From assembly GCA_014155875.1 (NCBI GenBank), contig JACEFZ010011695.1, forward strand, positions 45,069 to 109,068: a DNA stretch of 64,000 bases, given 5' to 3'. The stretch is from Cepaea nemoralis (lineage: Eukaryota; Mollusca; Gastropoda; Stylommatophora; Helicidae). The first letter of the stretch is position 1. Every line of letters begins with the position of its first letter. Below are positions 11,505-22,619 of this stretch, in pieces. Made by a program: the position numbers and the translations under genes. Under the pieces are notes generated by a model, which worked only from the letters and a program-made list of their open reading frames with translations, made no database searches and was not told where the DNA came from.

Positions 11505-11762
11505 TTTTTCCTTTTACACACTGGGGTGTAGAGGTACCTCACTCTCTTGTTAAGTCTGTCCTCTTCTATCCTAGGGTGGAGAAATACCACACTGAGTTAT
11601 TTAGCTTTTCCTCTGTTATCCTCGGGTGGGGAAATACCACACTGTTTTATTTAGCTGTTACTCTTCTATCCTCGGGTGGGGTTATTTAGCTGTTCTTCTT
11701 ATACCCCGGGGAGTAAAGGAGGCATAGAGTGTTATTCAATCTTTCCTCTTTTACTCTAGAGT
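11505..11762. repeat. minisatellite of about 50-bp units
   Basis: About five diverged units built on CTCTTCTATCCTAGGGTGGA and AAATACCACACTG. The LINE at 11775 begins immediately beyond it. Confidence 0.7.
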
Positions 11763-12403
11763 GTAGTAGTACTTGATGAGTCAGGTCTTAGTCAGATATG
11801 ACTGAGCTACCGTATGACAGTAGACGGTACTACCTGCTTTCTGTCAGCGCCGAATGTTGGGCGGCGCTTACCAAACCCGACACCCCACATTGTGCCAACG
11901 GCTTCGGGCGGAAGAGCGCAATTGGAAGGGTACTAGCCTTATCCTGGTGCGAGGAAATGCAACCCAAAAACAAAATAAGTCATGGCAGGGCAGACCAGGC
12001 CCTAAGCCTTGGTTGGCAGCTGGTCTAGGATCGAAGCTCCGACAGGCGGACAGTTAGAGCATTGCTTTGCTGATCCGGCAGCTTCTGCAGCTTGTCTTGT
12101 TCCAGATTATAGGTGTTAACCTTCCTCTGGAGTGAACTAGGCAGGCCGAGAGAGGGATCATGCTGCATGGGCAACACATGGTTTCTTTATTTTAGCCCAG
12201 GCTTTGTGCTATGGAGAGGCAATAACTCCATCCCTGGTCTTAACCGGTCTCGGAATCAAAGCGAGAGGCAACTGTTACGGGTTATAAGTCCTTGTCAGTT
12301 GGCGTAGACATGGGGCGCCACGCGTTGCCTCTGACGGTGGGAGACACCTACAGGTGTCACTGATCAGCTACCGCCCGCCTCAAGCTGGGCAGCCCCCAGC
12401 CAA

Positions 12404-12680
12404 TTGGGTGCTGATCCGCCACAGCCTGCCTGCTTCAATGGGTGCTTGGGGCTAGGACAAAATCTGAATCCGCAGGCTGTAAAACCAATGCACCAGGTAC
12501 TAATAAAAAGAATAGAAACCTTCAAGCTACGGCTTGCAACCTGGAACGTGAGAACCATGTGTCCAGGATTTTCCACTGACTTGACAAATATTGACGATGT
12601 GAGAAAAACGGCTGTGATTGATGCTGAACTCAATCGTCTTAACATTGATATTGCTGGCCTGCAGGAGACATCGCCTCGCT
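12404..12680 (+). pseudogene. N-terminal piece of the LINE endonuclease, frameshifted
   Basis: Carries LRLATWNVRTMCPGF, the first strand of an APE-type endonuclease with its conserved Asn. Two single-base insertions relative to the second copy (an extra A near 12670 and eight instead of seven T at 12714-12721) throw this part out of frame with the main ORF beginning at 12760. The start is taken as the ATG at 12404, which is only the most upstream option. Confidence 0.75.
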
Positions 12681-12759
12681 GAGGAAGGGTCACTCAGGGA
12701 AAACAATTACACCTTTTTTTTGGAAGGGAAGAGGGCAGGCAGAAAAAAGGCAACATGGT

Positions 12760-15687
12760 GTGGGCTTTGCAGTGAAGAATTCGCTACTGGGAATGATTGA
12801 TATCCCAGCTGGAGGTAATGAAAGATTATTATCACTGCGCTTGGCAACCTCTTGTGGATTTGCCACCATTCTCACTGCATATGCACCGACACTCGCTTCC
12901 TCTGATGATGTGAAGGATACGTTCTATGAGCAGCTAGACTCTGCGATCAAGGCAGTTCCAAAATCCGACTACATTTATATGCTCGGTGATTTCAATGCTC
13001 GTGTGGGCAAGGACACGAGTTCATGGCCAGTGTGCCTTGGAAAATACAACATCGGTCGCATGAATGATAATGGACAAAGGCTGCTGGAGCATTGCACTAG
13101 AAATGACCTATGTATTACAAACTCCTTTTTTAAAACAAAAGAGATGCATAAGGTCACATGGAAACATCCAAGATCCAGCCATTGGCATCAGCTGGACTTC
13201 ATTATCACACGGAGACAACATCTGAACCATACATCATTAACTCGAAGTTACCACAGTGCTGACTGTGATACAGATCATTCTTTGGTTGTTGCAAGGGTTA
13301 GACTGAGACCAAAGAGAATCTACACAGCTAAACACAAGTCTAGCCCCAGGATTAATATTACTAACACTCACAATCCTGGAAAGTGCTTTGAATTTCAACA
13401 GCAACTTGAAGACGCTTTCAATGATACATCAGAAAGTTGTATAGTAAATGATAAATGGAGTAAACTTAAGGAAACTATTTATAAAACAGCGGTAGGGGTT
13501 TACGGCACTGTGGATCATAAGAGGCAGGACTGGTTTGCGGCAAACAGCCAGATAATGCAGCCCTTGATTGATAAAAAGAAGATAGCTCTCTTAAGAAACA
13601 AGGAAAGACCAACGCGTAACACTCTGAGTGAGCTGAAGCAAGCAAGGAAGGATGTACAAAAGGCTGCCAGGCAGTGTGCAAATGACTATTGGATCAAGTT
13701 ATGTGAGTCCATTCAAATCGCAAGTGATAAGGGAAACATCAGAAGCATGTATGAAGGGATAAAGAAAGCCTGTGGTCCAATGATCAAAAGAAGTGCACCG
13801 CTGAAAACCTTGACTGGAGAAATCATCACTGATAAGAAACAGCAGATGGATAGATGGGTCGAGCACTATTTAGAGCTTTACTCAAGTGAGACCAAGCTAG
13901 CGGATGATGCCCTCAACGCCATAGAGGCCCTGCCAACTCTTGACCACCTGGACACACTTCCCACTATAACAGAAGTTAAGTGTGCCATAAATGAGCTTGC
14001 ATCTGGCAAGGCTCCAGGTAAGGATGGGATTCCAATAGAGGTAATCAGGAGTGGGCAAGACACACTCGCTCTACAGATCCACCAGCTAATAGAGCTATGC
14101 TGGCGAGAAGGACAAGTCCCACAGGATTTCAAAGATTCAAACATCATAACGCTGTACAAGAACAAGGGAGATCGGAGCGACTGTAACAACTATAGGGGTA
14201 TCTCACTTCTGTGTATTGTTGGGAAAGTATTTGCCAGAATTGTCCTGCACAGACTTCAAGTCCTGGGAGATCAAGTCTACCCCGAATCACAGTGCGGCTT
14301 CCGTCAGAACCGGTCTACCATTGATATGATATTCTCATTGCGACAGATGCAAGAAAAATGCCGGGAACAAAATCAGCCACTGTTTATTGCCTTCATCGAC
14401 CTCACAAAGGCATTCGATTTGGTCAGTCGTGAGGGTCTGTTCAAAGCACTAAAGAAGATTGGCTGCCCACCAACTCTTCTGTCCATTGTGGAATCATTCC
14501 ACACAGGCATGAAGGGTATAATCAAGTTTGATGGCTCAACTTCAGAAGAGTTTGAAATCAAGAGTGGAGTTAAGCAAGGTTGTGTACTAGCCCCCACCCT
14601 CTTTTGGATATACTTTTCACTTCTACTGAAATATGCCTTTCGTGATCAGGATGACGGTATATACATTCACTCACGCTCAGATGGTGGCCTCTATAATGCT
14701 CAGAGATTGAAGGCCAAGACCAAAATTAGCAGGGTACTAATCAGAGAGTTGCTTTTTGCGGATGATGCTGCGATCACGACCCACTCTGAGGAAGAATTAC
14801 AACATCTACTATCTGCATTCTCCAATGCTTGTTCTGAATTTGGTTTAACAATTAACAAAAAGAAGACACAGATTATGTCACAAGGTGCACCTGGTGTACC
14901 ATCAATCTTTATTGACGACGCCGAACTGGAGATAGTAGACCATTTTACATATCTAGGATCAGAGGTAAATAGCAAATTATCCCTCGATCAGGAAATCAAC
15001 ATCAGGATTGGCAAGGCAGCAACAACAATGAACTTGTTAGCAAAAAGAGTCTGGGAGAACAGGAAGCTTACTGCCAAAACAAAAGTCCTCGTCTACCAAG
15101 CCTGTGTCCTTAGTACTCTTCTTTATGGCAGTGAAACCTGGACAACTTACTCACGCCAAGAGAAACGTTTAAACAGCTTTCATATGCGGTGTCTGCGAAG
15201 AATTCTTGGTATTAAGTGGCAAGACAAAATCACAAATACTGAAGTATTGGAAAGATCAGGTTGTGTGACGGTGTATTCCATGCTCAGTCTTCGTAGACTT
15301 AGATGGATAGGACACGTTAGGAGGATGGATGATGGTAGAATACCAAAGGACATCTTTTTTGGTGAATTACAGACGGGTAGGAGATCTCAGGGTCGGCCTC
15401 TACTACGATACAAAGATGTGTGTAAGCGGGACATGATTGATACAGGCATTGATAATGCACATTGGGAGCACGTCGCCGCTGAACGTGTTGCATGGAGGGC
15501 AACTATCAGAAATGGAATAAAGACAAAGGAGAAAATGATTGCAGATAAAGCACACACAGAGCATGAGAGACGTAAGATGGTGCAAAATGGTGGAAATGAC
15601 CATGTTTTCACATGCACCCACTGTGGGCAAACATTTGCAGCAAGAATTGGCCTTACCAGCCACACTCGCCACCGCCATGGATCGTAG
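12760..15687 (+). CDS. LINE ORF: endonuclease (partial), reverse transcriptase, C2H2 finger
   Basis: 975 residues. The endonuclease part contains GDFNARVGKD (near residue 75) and CDTDHSLVVA, the conserved Asp/His end. RT follows with SGKAPGKDGIP, LYKNKGDRSDCNNYRGISLL, PESQCGFRQNRSTIDMIF, FIDLTKAFD, GVKQGCVLAPTLF and FADDAAI with both catalytic Asp (668 and 669) intact. The C-terminus ends in a C2H2 finger (C952, C955, H968, H973). The protein would nick target DNA and prime reverse transcription there. The ATG at 12760 is a by-product of two upstream frameshifts: the true protein began before 12404-12540, so this copy lacks the first endonuclease strand. Confidence 0.9.
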   Translation: MGFAVKNSLLGMIDIPAGGNERLLSLRLATSCGFATILTAYAPTLASSDDVKDTFYEQLDSAIKAVPKSDYIYMLGDFNARVGKDTSSWPVCLGKYNIGRMNDNGQRLLEHCTRNDLCITNSFFKTKEMHKVTWKHPRSSHWHQLDFIITRRQHLNHTSLTRSYHSADCDTDHSLVVARVRLRPKRIYTAKHKSSPRINITNTHNPGKCFEFQQQLEDAFNDTSESCIVNDKWSKLKETIYKTAVGVYGTVDHKRQDWFAANSQIMQPLIDKKKIALLRNKERPTRNTLSELKQARKDVQKAARQCANDYWIKLCESIQIASDKGNIRSMYEGIKKACGPMIKRSAPLKTLTGEIITDKKQQMDRWVEHYLELYSSETKLADDALNAIEALPTLDHLDTLPTITEVKCAINELASGKAPGKDGIPIEVIRSGQDTLALQIHQLIELCWREGQVPQDFKDSNIITLYKNKGDRSDCNNYRGISLLCIVGKVFARIVLHRLQVLGDQVYPESQCGFRQNRSTIDMIFSLRQMQEKCREQNQPLFIAFIDLTKAFDLVSREGLFKALKKIGCPPTLLSIVESFHTGMKGIIKFDGSTSEEFEIKSGVKQGCVLAPTLFWIYFSLLLKYAFRDQDDGIYIHSRSDGGLYNAQRLKAKTKISRVLIRELLFADDAAITTHSEEELQHLLSAFSNACSEFGLTINKKKTQIMSQGAPGVPSIFIDDAELEIVDHFTYLGSEVNSKLSLDQEINIRIGKAATTMNLLAKRVWENRKLTAKTKVLVYQACVLSTLLYGSETWTTYSRQEKRLNSFHMRCLRRILGIKWQDKITNTEVLERSGCVTVYSMLSLRRLRWIGHVRRMDDGRIPKDIFFGELQTGRRSQGRPLLRYKDVCKRDMIDTGIDNAHWEHVAAERVAWRATIRNGIKTKEKMIADKAHTEHERRKMVQNGGNDHVFTCTHCGQTFAARIGLTSHTRHRHGS

Positions 15688-15847
15688 TTATAAAGCCTTT
15701 TTGAAGCACAATGTACCAAACTATCGTCTGTCAAGACGGAAAGGTGCCAAGGAAGTAGTACTTTACCCTTCAATGTAGTAGTAGTATAGTAGTAGGCCTC
15801 TTTCAGTCCTGAAGGACTATAGATTTGTGCCGCTTGGGAGGTTCCTA

Positions 15848-16777
15848 TCAGCACCGCTGGTGACTGTATAGTCTAATTCGAGAGTGACAATCCCTGTCAC
15901 AGTTTCCGCATTTGTAAGATGAGGCAAGTCCCGCAGTAAGTGACTGCGTTTTAAGCCCGTATCGCCTATTCTCAGTTTGTTGGATCAGATTGCGCTCAAA
16001 AAGCACCAGTCCGTTTTGTACATCTCTTCTCCAGGAGCATCTGTCTGTTGCAACTCTTTCCCATGTGTCTGGATCTATTCCAAGGGTTTTCATATCTTGT
16101 TTACACTCATCCCTATATCGCATTTGGGGTCTACCGATTGACCTCTTTCCTGTGGCTAGTTCTCTGTATAGGAGATCTTTGGGAATACGTTCATCCTCCA
16201 TTCGAGATACGTGGCCCAGCCACCGGAGGCGTCTCTGCTTGAGGAGGGTGTGCACTGTTGTAATATCCGCTCTATCAAGCACGTGTTTGTTTGTTATGTG
16301 GTCTTTCCACGGTATACCCAGGATACGTCTCAGATATCTCATGTGGAAAGAGTTCAACTTCCTTTCCTGTCTTGAGTACAAGGTCCAGGATTCAGACCTA
16401 TAGAGTAGTGTGCTAACAACACAAGCTTTATATACTTGAGCTTTTGTACGCTCTGTTAGTCTATTATTCTCCCAAACTCTTTTAGCTAGCCTGGAAAATG
16501 TTGTGGCTGGCTTTCCAATGCGTCTGTCGATTTCTGTCTCTAATGAAAGATTATCTGATATTGTCGACCCCAAATACACAAACTCGTGGACGACCTTCAA
16601 CTCGTAATTAGAAATTTTGATTGACCGAGGCGCACCAGCATCTTGTTCCATCACCTCTGTTTTATTTAGGCTAATGGTGAGCCCAAAGTCTTTGCAGGAG
16701 GCTGCAAAACGATCTATGAGCCTTTGGAGATCTTCTGCTGTATGAGCAGTCAGTGCTGCATCATCTGCAAAAATTAG
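15848..16777 (-). pseudogene. family 2 LINE ORF, RT thumb and C-terminal finger
   Basis: Continuation of the frame-broken ORF. It starts at the ADD box near 16755-16770 and runs through VHEFVYLGSTIS, ACVVSTLLYRSESWTLYSRQ, FHMRYLRRILGIPW and RRLRWLGHVSRM to a stop at 15848. The terminal finger reads CGNC then SHQRC, so the last zinc ligand is Cys rather than His as in family 1. Confidence 0.8.
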
Positions 16778-19102
16778 TTATCTTACGCATCTTGACCTTA
16801 TTTTGGTCTTTGCCTTGAGTCTTGATGGGTTAAAAAGTTTGCCATCAGATCTTGTGTGGAGGTATATGCCTTCAGTGGCAGTCCCAAATGCCTGCCTTAA
16901 GAGAACAGCGAAGAAGATACCAAAGAGTGTAGGAGCAAGCACGCATCCCTGCTTTACTCCGCTGCTGATGCTGAATGACTGTGATGTTGAGCCGTCAAAT
17001 AAAATGGTCCCCTGCATGTTTTCGTGGAATGATTTCACGAGACTAAGAAGGATGGGTGGACATCCAACCTTTTCATGGACCTTAAAAAGGCCGCTTCTGC
17101 TCACGAGGTCAAATGCCTTTGTGAGGTCAATGAAGGCAATATATAATTGCTTCCTCTGTTCTATGCACTTCTCTTGGAGCTGCCGGAGTGAGAAAATCAT
17201 ATCGATGGTGGATCTGTTGGGTATAAATCCGCACTGCGATTCGGGGTAGATTCTTTCAGCAAGAATGTGTAATCTTTTAAGGATTACTCTGGCAAAAATC
17301 TTGCCTGTAATGCTGAGTAGGGAAATACCGCGATAGTTGTTGCAGTCACTTCTGTCGCCTTTGTTTTTATAAAGGGTAACGATGTTTGCGTCTTTCATAT
17401 CTTGTGGTACTGATTTTTCTTTCCAGCAGAGCTGAAATATTGCATACAGTTCTGGGATGATTGTTTCTTTGCTGCATTTTAAAATTTCAGGTGGAATACT
17501 ATCTTTTCCAGGTGCCTTGCCGGATTTGAGAGAGTCAAGTGCTTCGCTGATTTCTGTGAGGCAAGGTTCGTTATCCAGGGCATGCATGGCAGACTGTTGA
17601 TCGATGGCTTCCAGAGCTTCTTCACTGACAGTATTATCCACTGAGTATAGCTCTGAGTAGTATTCTACCCAGCGATCCATTTGTTTCTCTCTATATTTTA
17701 TGATTACCCCCTCAGTTGATCGTAAAGGGGCCATCTTATTTTTTGATGGACCGACAGCTTGCTTGATGCCCTCGTACATTCCTCTTATATTTCCAGTGTC
17801 TGCACAAGTTTGAAATTGAGCAGAGAGCTGTAGCCAGTACCTGTTCGCACATCTTCTTGCCATCTGTTGTACTCTATTTCTGGCAGTTCGCAATGCCTGC
17901 AATGTTTTCTCTGAAGGTGATGTTTTATACACTGAGAATGCATGTCTCTTTGTCTCCAGGACTGGGAGCATCTCTTCAGAGTGTGCTTCAAACCAGTCGG
18001 TTGACTTAGTTTGCTTCTTCCTAAATGTTGATAGTGCTGTATTGTAGATGGTGTCGCGAAAATGACTCCATCTCTCGGTGGAATTTCCGTTTGTGGGGCC
18101 AGGCAGAATATCCGCTAGCGCCTGCATGAATTTGTTGACCTTCTCTTTATTTTGGGTGCCGCTGGTGTCAATGCGTGGTCTTCCTTCTGTTCTCCTTCTG
18201 TAGGTTCTCTTGGGCTTTATCTTCACCTTGCTGGAGACGAGTGAATGGTCGGTGTCGCAGTCAGCACTATGATATCTGCGAGTCAGCCGTACATTGCGGA
18301 GATTGCTGCGTTTAGTGAGCACCAGGTCGAGTTGGTGCCGGTTCTTTGATCTGGGGTGCCTCCATGACACCTTGTGTTGAGGTTTCGTGTCAAAGAAGTT
18401 GTTAGTCACGCACAGATTATGGTGGCTGCAGAATTCCAAGAGACGTTGTTCATTGTCGTTGATCTTCCCAACGCCAAACTGTCCTAGACATGAAGGCCAA
18501 GATTTATGGTCAGAGCCAACCCTGGCATTGAAATCCCCCAGGATAAAAAGATGTTGTTTCTCTGGTGTTTCACTGATTTCTTTGTTAAGGTCGTCATAGA
18601 ACTTGTCTTTAGATTCTGATGCTGCAGTTAGTGTTGGGGCGTAAACGCTTATAATACTAACTGGGCCTGCCTCTGTCTGGAGTTGGAGCTTCAGTATTCT
18701 TTCAGTGCCATCACTTGGCGGTATGATGGAATTAAGCAGCTTGTTTCTGATAGCGAAGCCAACTCCATGCTCCCTGGTCTCTCCACACAGCTTGCCATGC
18801 CAGTAGAAAGTGTCCTTGATGCTTCCAGATTCTTGGAGTCTGGTCTCTTGCAGGGCGACAATGTCTATCCCCAGCCTTAGTAGTTCGTTGTTTATCACTG
18901 CAGTTTTGCGGACATTGACAATCTCGTTTAGATCGTCTGAGATGCCAGGGGTCATGGTTCTTACGTTCCATGTTCCCAGTCTTAGGGCCGGTTGTTTTGT
19001 TTTTTTCTTGTTGCTAGGTGTATAGATTGCGGTCCATGTGTCAGGATTTCCCCCTAAGCTCCACACACCCTCAGGAGCAGATGAACCGTGGCAAGACAAC
19101 AC
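16778..19102 (-). pseudogene. family 2 LINE ORF, endonuclease and RT (N-terminal part)
   Basis: 774 residues with LRLGTWNVRTMTPGIS (first endonuclease strand), GDFNARVGSDHKSW, CDTDHSLVSSKV, then RT: SGKAPGKDSIPPEILK, LYKNKGDRSDCNNYRGISLL, FIDLTKAFDLVSR and SSGVKQGCVLAPTLFGI. The frame is lost just before the catalytic box, at about 16790, and ends at 16778. The FADD-type box follows in another frame within a few bases. Start chosen at the ATG that keeps the whole endonuclease; the first 35 residues may be untranslated leader. Confidence 0.85.
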
Positions 19103-19740
19103 CTTATTGACTGGGGGATGCCCAGCTTAGGCGGGCGGTAGCTATCTAGTGAGATACGATGATCTCTCCCACCGTCGGAAGTAGCCCCTGGCGCCTTGCT
19201 CTACGCCAATCGAGCATTAAGACTTATAACCGGCAAATGCTACTTCCCGTGTTGTGTCACCGCTTTACGCGGTGCTGAAGTGACCTCTTCAGGGCACAAG
19301 CCTGGGCAATGGAAATCGGAGAACCAGCTGTTGCCCAGTAGCAAGTTCCCCCTCTCCACGTCGCCGATGTTGACCAAGGGAAAGGCAGTAGCCAATAAAA
19401 CTTGGCATCGGTGCCGTCGCAGGAGTTGCCAGAACTATGTTGTTTACAACATGGAACTGCCTTAGGGACTCCATCTCCGGATTTGTCCTCAAGGTTTCCC
19501 CCCGAAGCCTTTCCCATATGGGTATACCCGCAAGGCAGCGGAGGTTTGAGATTTAGAGTTCCCTCTCTTATAAGAGATACCAACCAAGGCTGACGAGCCC
19601 CCTCTGCCCGGGAATCAATAAGGAGGGAAGTCTACCATTCTTCCTTCCTGGCAGTGACCATACTGATCGGATGACCGGAGCCATTGTCTCTACTGAGAGA
19701 TCCTCTGCCCACCGTCACTGACTTGAAACCATAACCAACA

Positions 19741-19959
19741 ACTATATGTCGGCTGCTCCCAAATCCAATCCACCACCTGCTCACATGGCTTCACGTTACC
19801 CTGTTGGTGGGGGGGGGGGGCTAAAGGGTACTCCACCTTGCCCAAGGGTCTCCCGTAAGCTAGCGGAGGGAAGGAGGCACCTTACTTCTCCTTTGATAGG
19901 GAGTACCCCTACCCCGCAACCCTAACCTTGCGTTATTCTGCGTAATTACACGTATAACA
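19741..19959. other. short unassigned stretch
   Basis: Holds a poly-G run at 19807-19820 and no coding sequence. It may include the outermost part of the family 2 LINE 5' UTR. Confidence 0.4.
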
Positions 19960-20285
19960 GACACCAACGTAGGTGTTACATAATCACTCAACAATACAGG
20001 TGTTACATTACTCTACAATACTGGTGTTACATTACTCTACAATACTGGTGTTACATCACTCTACAATACAGGTGTTACATCGCTCCCCAATACAGGTGTT
20101 ACATCACACACCAATAGAGGTGTTTGAACATCACACAACAATGCAGGTGTTACATCACTCAACAGTATAGGTGTTACATCACTCAACAGTACAGGTGTTA
20201 CATCACTCAACAGTACAGGTGTTACATCACTCAACAGTACAGGTGTTACATCACTCAACAGTATAGGTGTTAGAACATCTCTAAC
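19960..20285. repeat. minisatellite of 24-bp units
   Basis: About 13 units of AGGTGTTACATCACTCAACA plus 4 bases, most regular at 20140-20270. Confidence 0.9.
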
Positions 20286-20439
20286 CGGAGAGAAGCAGAG
20301 GAAGCCTGAGACATGTGTATGTGGAAGCAGGGCCGCTCTGGGCAACACATAACACCACCTACATCAACATAACAGGCACCAAGGCACGACTGGAGAGTAG
20401 TAGTCGCCCATGTGTGCTCCAGACTTGGCAGCAGCAGAA

Positions 20440-20480
20440 GAAGAAATCAAATCAAATCAAATCAAATCAACTTTATTAGG
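20440..20480 (-). repeat. (TTGAT)n tail behind a polyadenylation-type motif
   Basis: Plus strand shows five AAATC units followed by AACTTTATTAGG. Read on the minus strand this is AATAAAG followed by (TTGAT)n, the look of a retroposon 3' end. The body would extend towards 20660, where I recognise no coding sequence. Confidence 0.4.
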
Positions 20481-20674
20481 GTCACAAATTGGGCGCGCAG
20501 GCCCGTCTTACATTCAGCCCTTCCAATCACTCGTCTTTCGTTCATCAAGAGCATTATACATTTACATAGGAAGAAAAATAAACATTGTGAAATGAATGTT
20601 GTAAACATAAACAAGGCTAAACATGGAGAAAAATGTGTACATAAAAAGTATGTGACGTAAAAGTAGTGATGCCA

Positions 20675-20714
20675 GCGCGTCCCACCCACCCACCCACCCA
20701 CCCACCCACCCACC

Positions 20715-20774
<60 letters not shown>

Positions 20775-21085
20775 CTCTCATTCACTCTCACTCTCACTCA
20801 TTCACTCACACACACACACTCTCACTCATTCACTCTCCCGTTCACTCATTCACTCTCCCACTCACTCATTCACTCTCCCGCTCACTCATTCACTCTCACG
20901 CTCACTCATTCTGTCTCTCCCGCTCACTCATTCACTCTCCCGCTCACTCATTCACTCTCCCGCTCACCGAAGATGAAGAAGAAGAAGAAGAAGAAGAAGG
21001 TGGAGGAGGAAGTGGAGGAGGAGGAGAGGAGGAGGAGGAGGAGGAGGAGAAGAAGACGAAGAAGAAGAAGAAGAAGATGAAGAAG
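20675..21085. repeat. simple repeats (CACC)n, (CA)n, CTCACT-rich, (GAA)n
   Basis: (CACC)n at 20682-20724, (CA)n to 20770, about ten TCACTCATTCACTCTCCCGC units at 20775-20965, and a (GAA)/(GGA) tract at 20970-21085. Confidence 0.9.
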
Positions 21086-21124
21086 ACACACATAAACACT
21101 GGCAGGGATTGCCCAAAACACGAT

Positions 21125-22135
21125 AGTAGGCAAGTAGTGATCAGTGGTGGACTCCAGCAGTGCTATATTGCCACATAAACTAGCAGTGGTGGACTCCAGC
21201 AGTGCTATATTGCCACATAAACTAGCAGTGGTGGACTCCAGCAGTGCTATATTGCCACATAAACTAGCAGTGGTGGACTCCAGCAGTGCTATATTGCCAC
21301 ATAAACTAGCAGTGGTGGACTCCAGCAGTGCTATATTGCCACATAAACTAGCAGTGGTGGACTCCAGCAGTGCTATATTGCCACATAAACTATCAGTGGT
21401 GGACTCCAGCAGTGCTATATTGCCACATAAACTAGCAGTGATGGACTCCAACAGTGCTATATTGCCACATAAACTAGCAGTGATGGACTCCAACAGTGCT
21501 ATATTGCCACATACACTAGCAGTGGTGGACTCCAACAGTGCTATATTGCCACATACACTAGCAGTGGTGGACTCCAGCAGTGCTATACTGCCACATAAAC
21601 TAGCAGTGGTGGACTCCAGCAGTGCTATACTGCCACATAAACTAGCAGTGGTGGACTCCAGCAGTGCTATACTGCCACATAAACTAGCAGTGGTGGACTC
21701 CAGCAGTGCTATATTGCCACATAAACTAGCAGTGGTGGACTCCAGAAGCGCTATATTGCCACATAAACTAGCAGTGATGGACTCCAGAAGCGCTATATTG
21801 CCACATAAACTAGCAGTGGTGGACTCCAGAAGCGCTATATTGCCACATAAACTAGCAGTGGTGGACTCCAGCAGTGTTATATTGCCACATAAACTAGCAG
21901 TGGTGGACTCCAGAAGCGCTATATTGCCACATAAACTAGCAGTGGTGGACTCCAGAAGCGCTATATTGCCACATAAACTAGCAGTGGTGGACTCCAGCAG
22001 TGCTATATTGCCACATAAACTAGCAGTGGTGGACTCCAGAAGCGCTATATTGCCACATAAACTAGCAGTGGTGGACTCCAGAAGCGCTATATTGCCACAT
22101 AAACTAGCAGTGATGGACTCCAGAAGCGCTATATT
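21125..22135. repeat. satellite array of 42-bp units
   Basis: About 24 tandem units made of GGACTCCAGCAGTGCTATAT, TGCCACATAAACTAGCAGTG and two further bases. Variants (CAGCAGTG, CAACAGTG, CAGAAGCG) form local runs, showing amplification in blocks. The unit is 14 codons long, so both strands give long ORFs (343 and 401 residues) that I do not regard as genes. Confidence 0.95.
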
Positions 22136-22607
22136 GTTCAGTGATGGACTCAAGCAGTGCTATATTGTTCAGTAATGGACTCCAGCAGAGCTATATTGTT
22201 CAGTAATGGACTCCAGCAGAGCTATATTGTTCAGTGATGGACTCCAGCAGAGCTATATTGTTCAGTGATGGACTCCAGCAGAGCTATATTGTTCAGTGAT
22301 CGACTCCAGCAGTGCTATATTGTTCAGTGATGGACTCCAGCAGTGCTATATTGTTCAGTGATGGACTCCAGCAGAGCTATATTGTTCAGTGATGGTCTCC
22401 AGCAGTGCTATATTGTTCAGTGATGGACTCCAGCAGTGCTATATTGTTCAGTGATGGACTCCAGCAGTGCTATATTTTCAGTGATGGACTCCAGCAGTGC
22501 TATATTGTTCAGTGATGGACTCCAGCAGCGCTATATTGGTCAGTGATGGACTCCAGCAGTGCTATATTGTTCAGTGATGGACTCTAGCAGTGCTATATTG
22601 GTCAGTG
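22136..22607. repeat. satellite array of 31-bp units, derived from the 42-bp unit
   Basis: About 15 units that keep GGACTCCAGCAGTGCTATAT but replace the CCACATAAACTAG part with TT, shortening the period to 31 bp. The switch occurs at about 22135. The array is cut at 22607 by a LINE. Confidence 0.95.
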
Positions 22608-22619
22608 TTATTTTCAATG

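Larger units (their letters stand above)
11775..15753 (+). mobile_element. APE-type LINE, family 1 copy 1 (nearly full length)
   Basis: Bounded by a 10-bp target duplication AGTAGTACTT at 11765-11774 and 15754-15763, giving 3979 bp. The order is a structured 5' UTR, ORF with AP endonuclease, RT and C-terminal C2H2 finger, and a short 3' UTR ending AAGGTGCCAAGGA with no poly-A. It is almost identical to the copy at 25908-29901. It resembles the RTE/CFDP2-like group of LINEs, but I cannot settle the clade by eye. Confidence 0.9.
15780..19740 (-). mobile_element. APE-type LINE, family 2 (related to family 1), tail to tail with copy 1
   Basis: Minus-strand element of the same type but a different subfamily. 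Its 5' UTR (about 19105-19740) shares landmarks with that of family 1, such as a CAGTTGGCGTAG-type segment and an inverted GCCCGCCT motif, in reverse orientation. Its 3' end is (CTA)n-rich at 15772-15795. No convincing target duplication was found, so both ends are approximate. Confidence 0.8.

Noticed and set aside
11798..12028. 76-residue ORF present in three LINE heads as a possible ORF1
   Set aside because: Differences between copies change many residues without sign of protein constraint, and the segment is better explained by conserved RNA structure; not excluded.
20948..22175. ORFs of 401 (minus) and 343 (plus) residues
   Set aside because: Both are translations of the 42-bp satellite, whose length is a multiple of three.
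21125..22607. CRISPR-like array
   Set aside because: Units are contiguous without unique spacers, and the DNA is eukaryotic.
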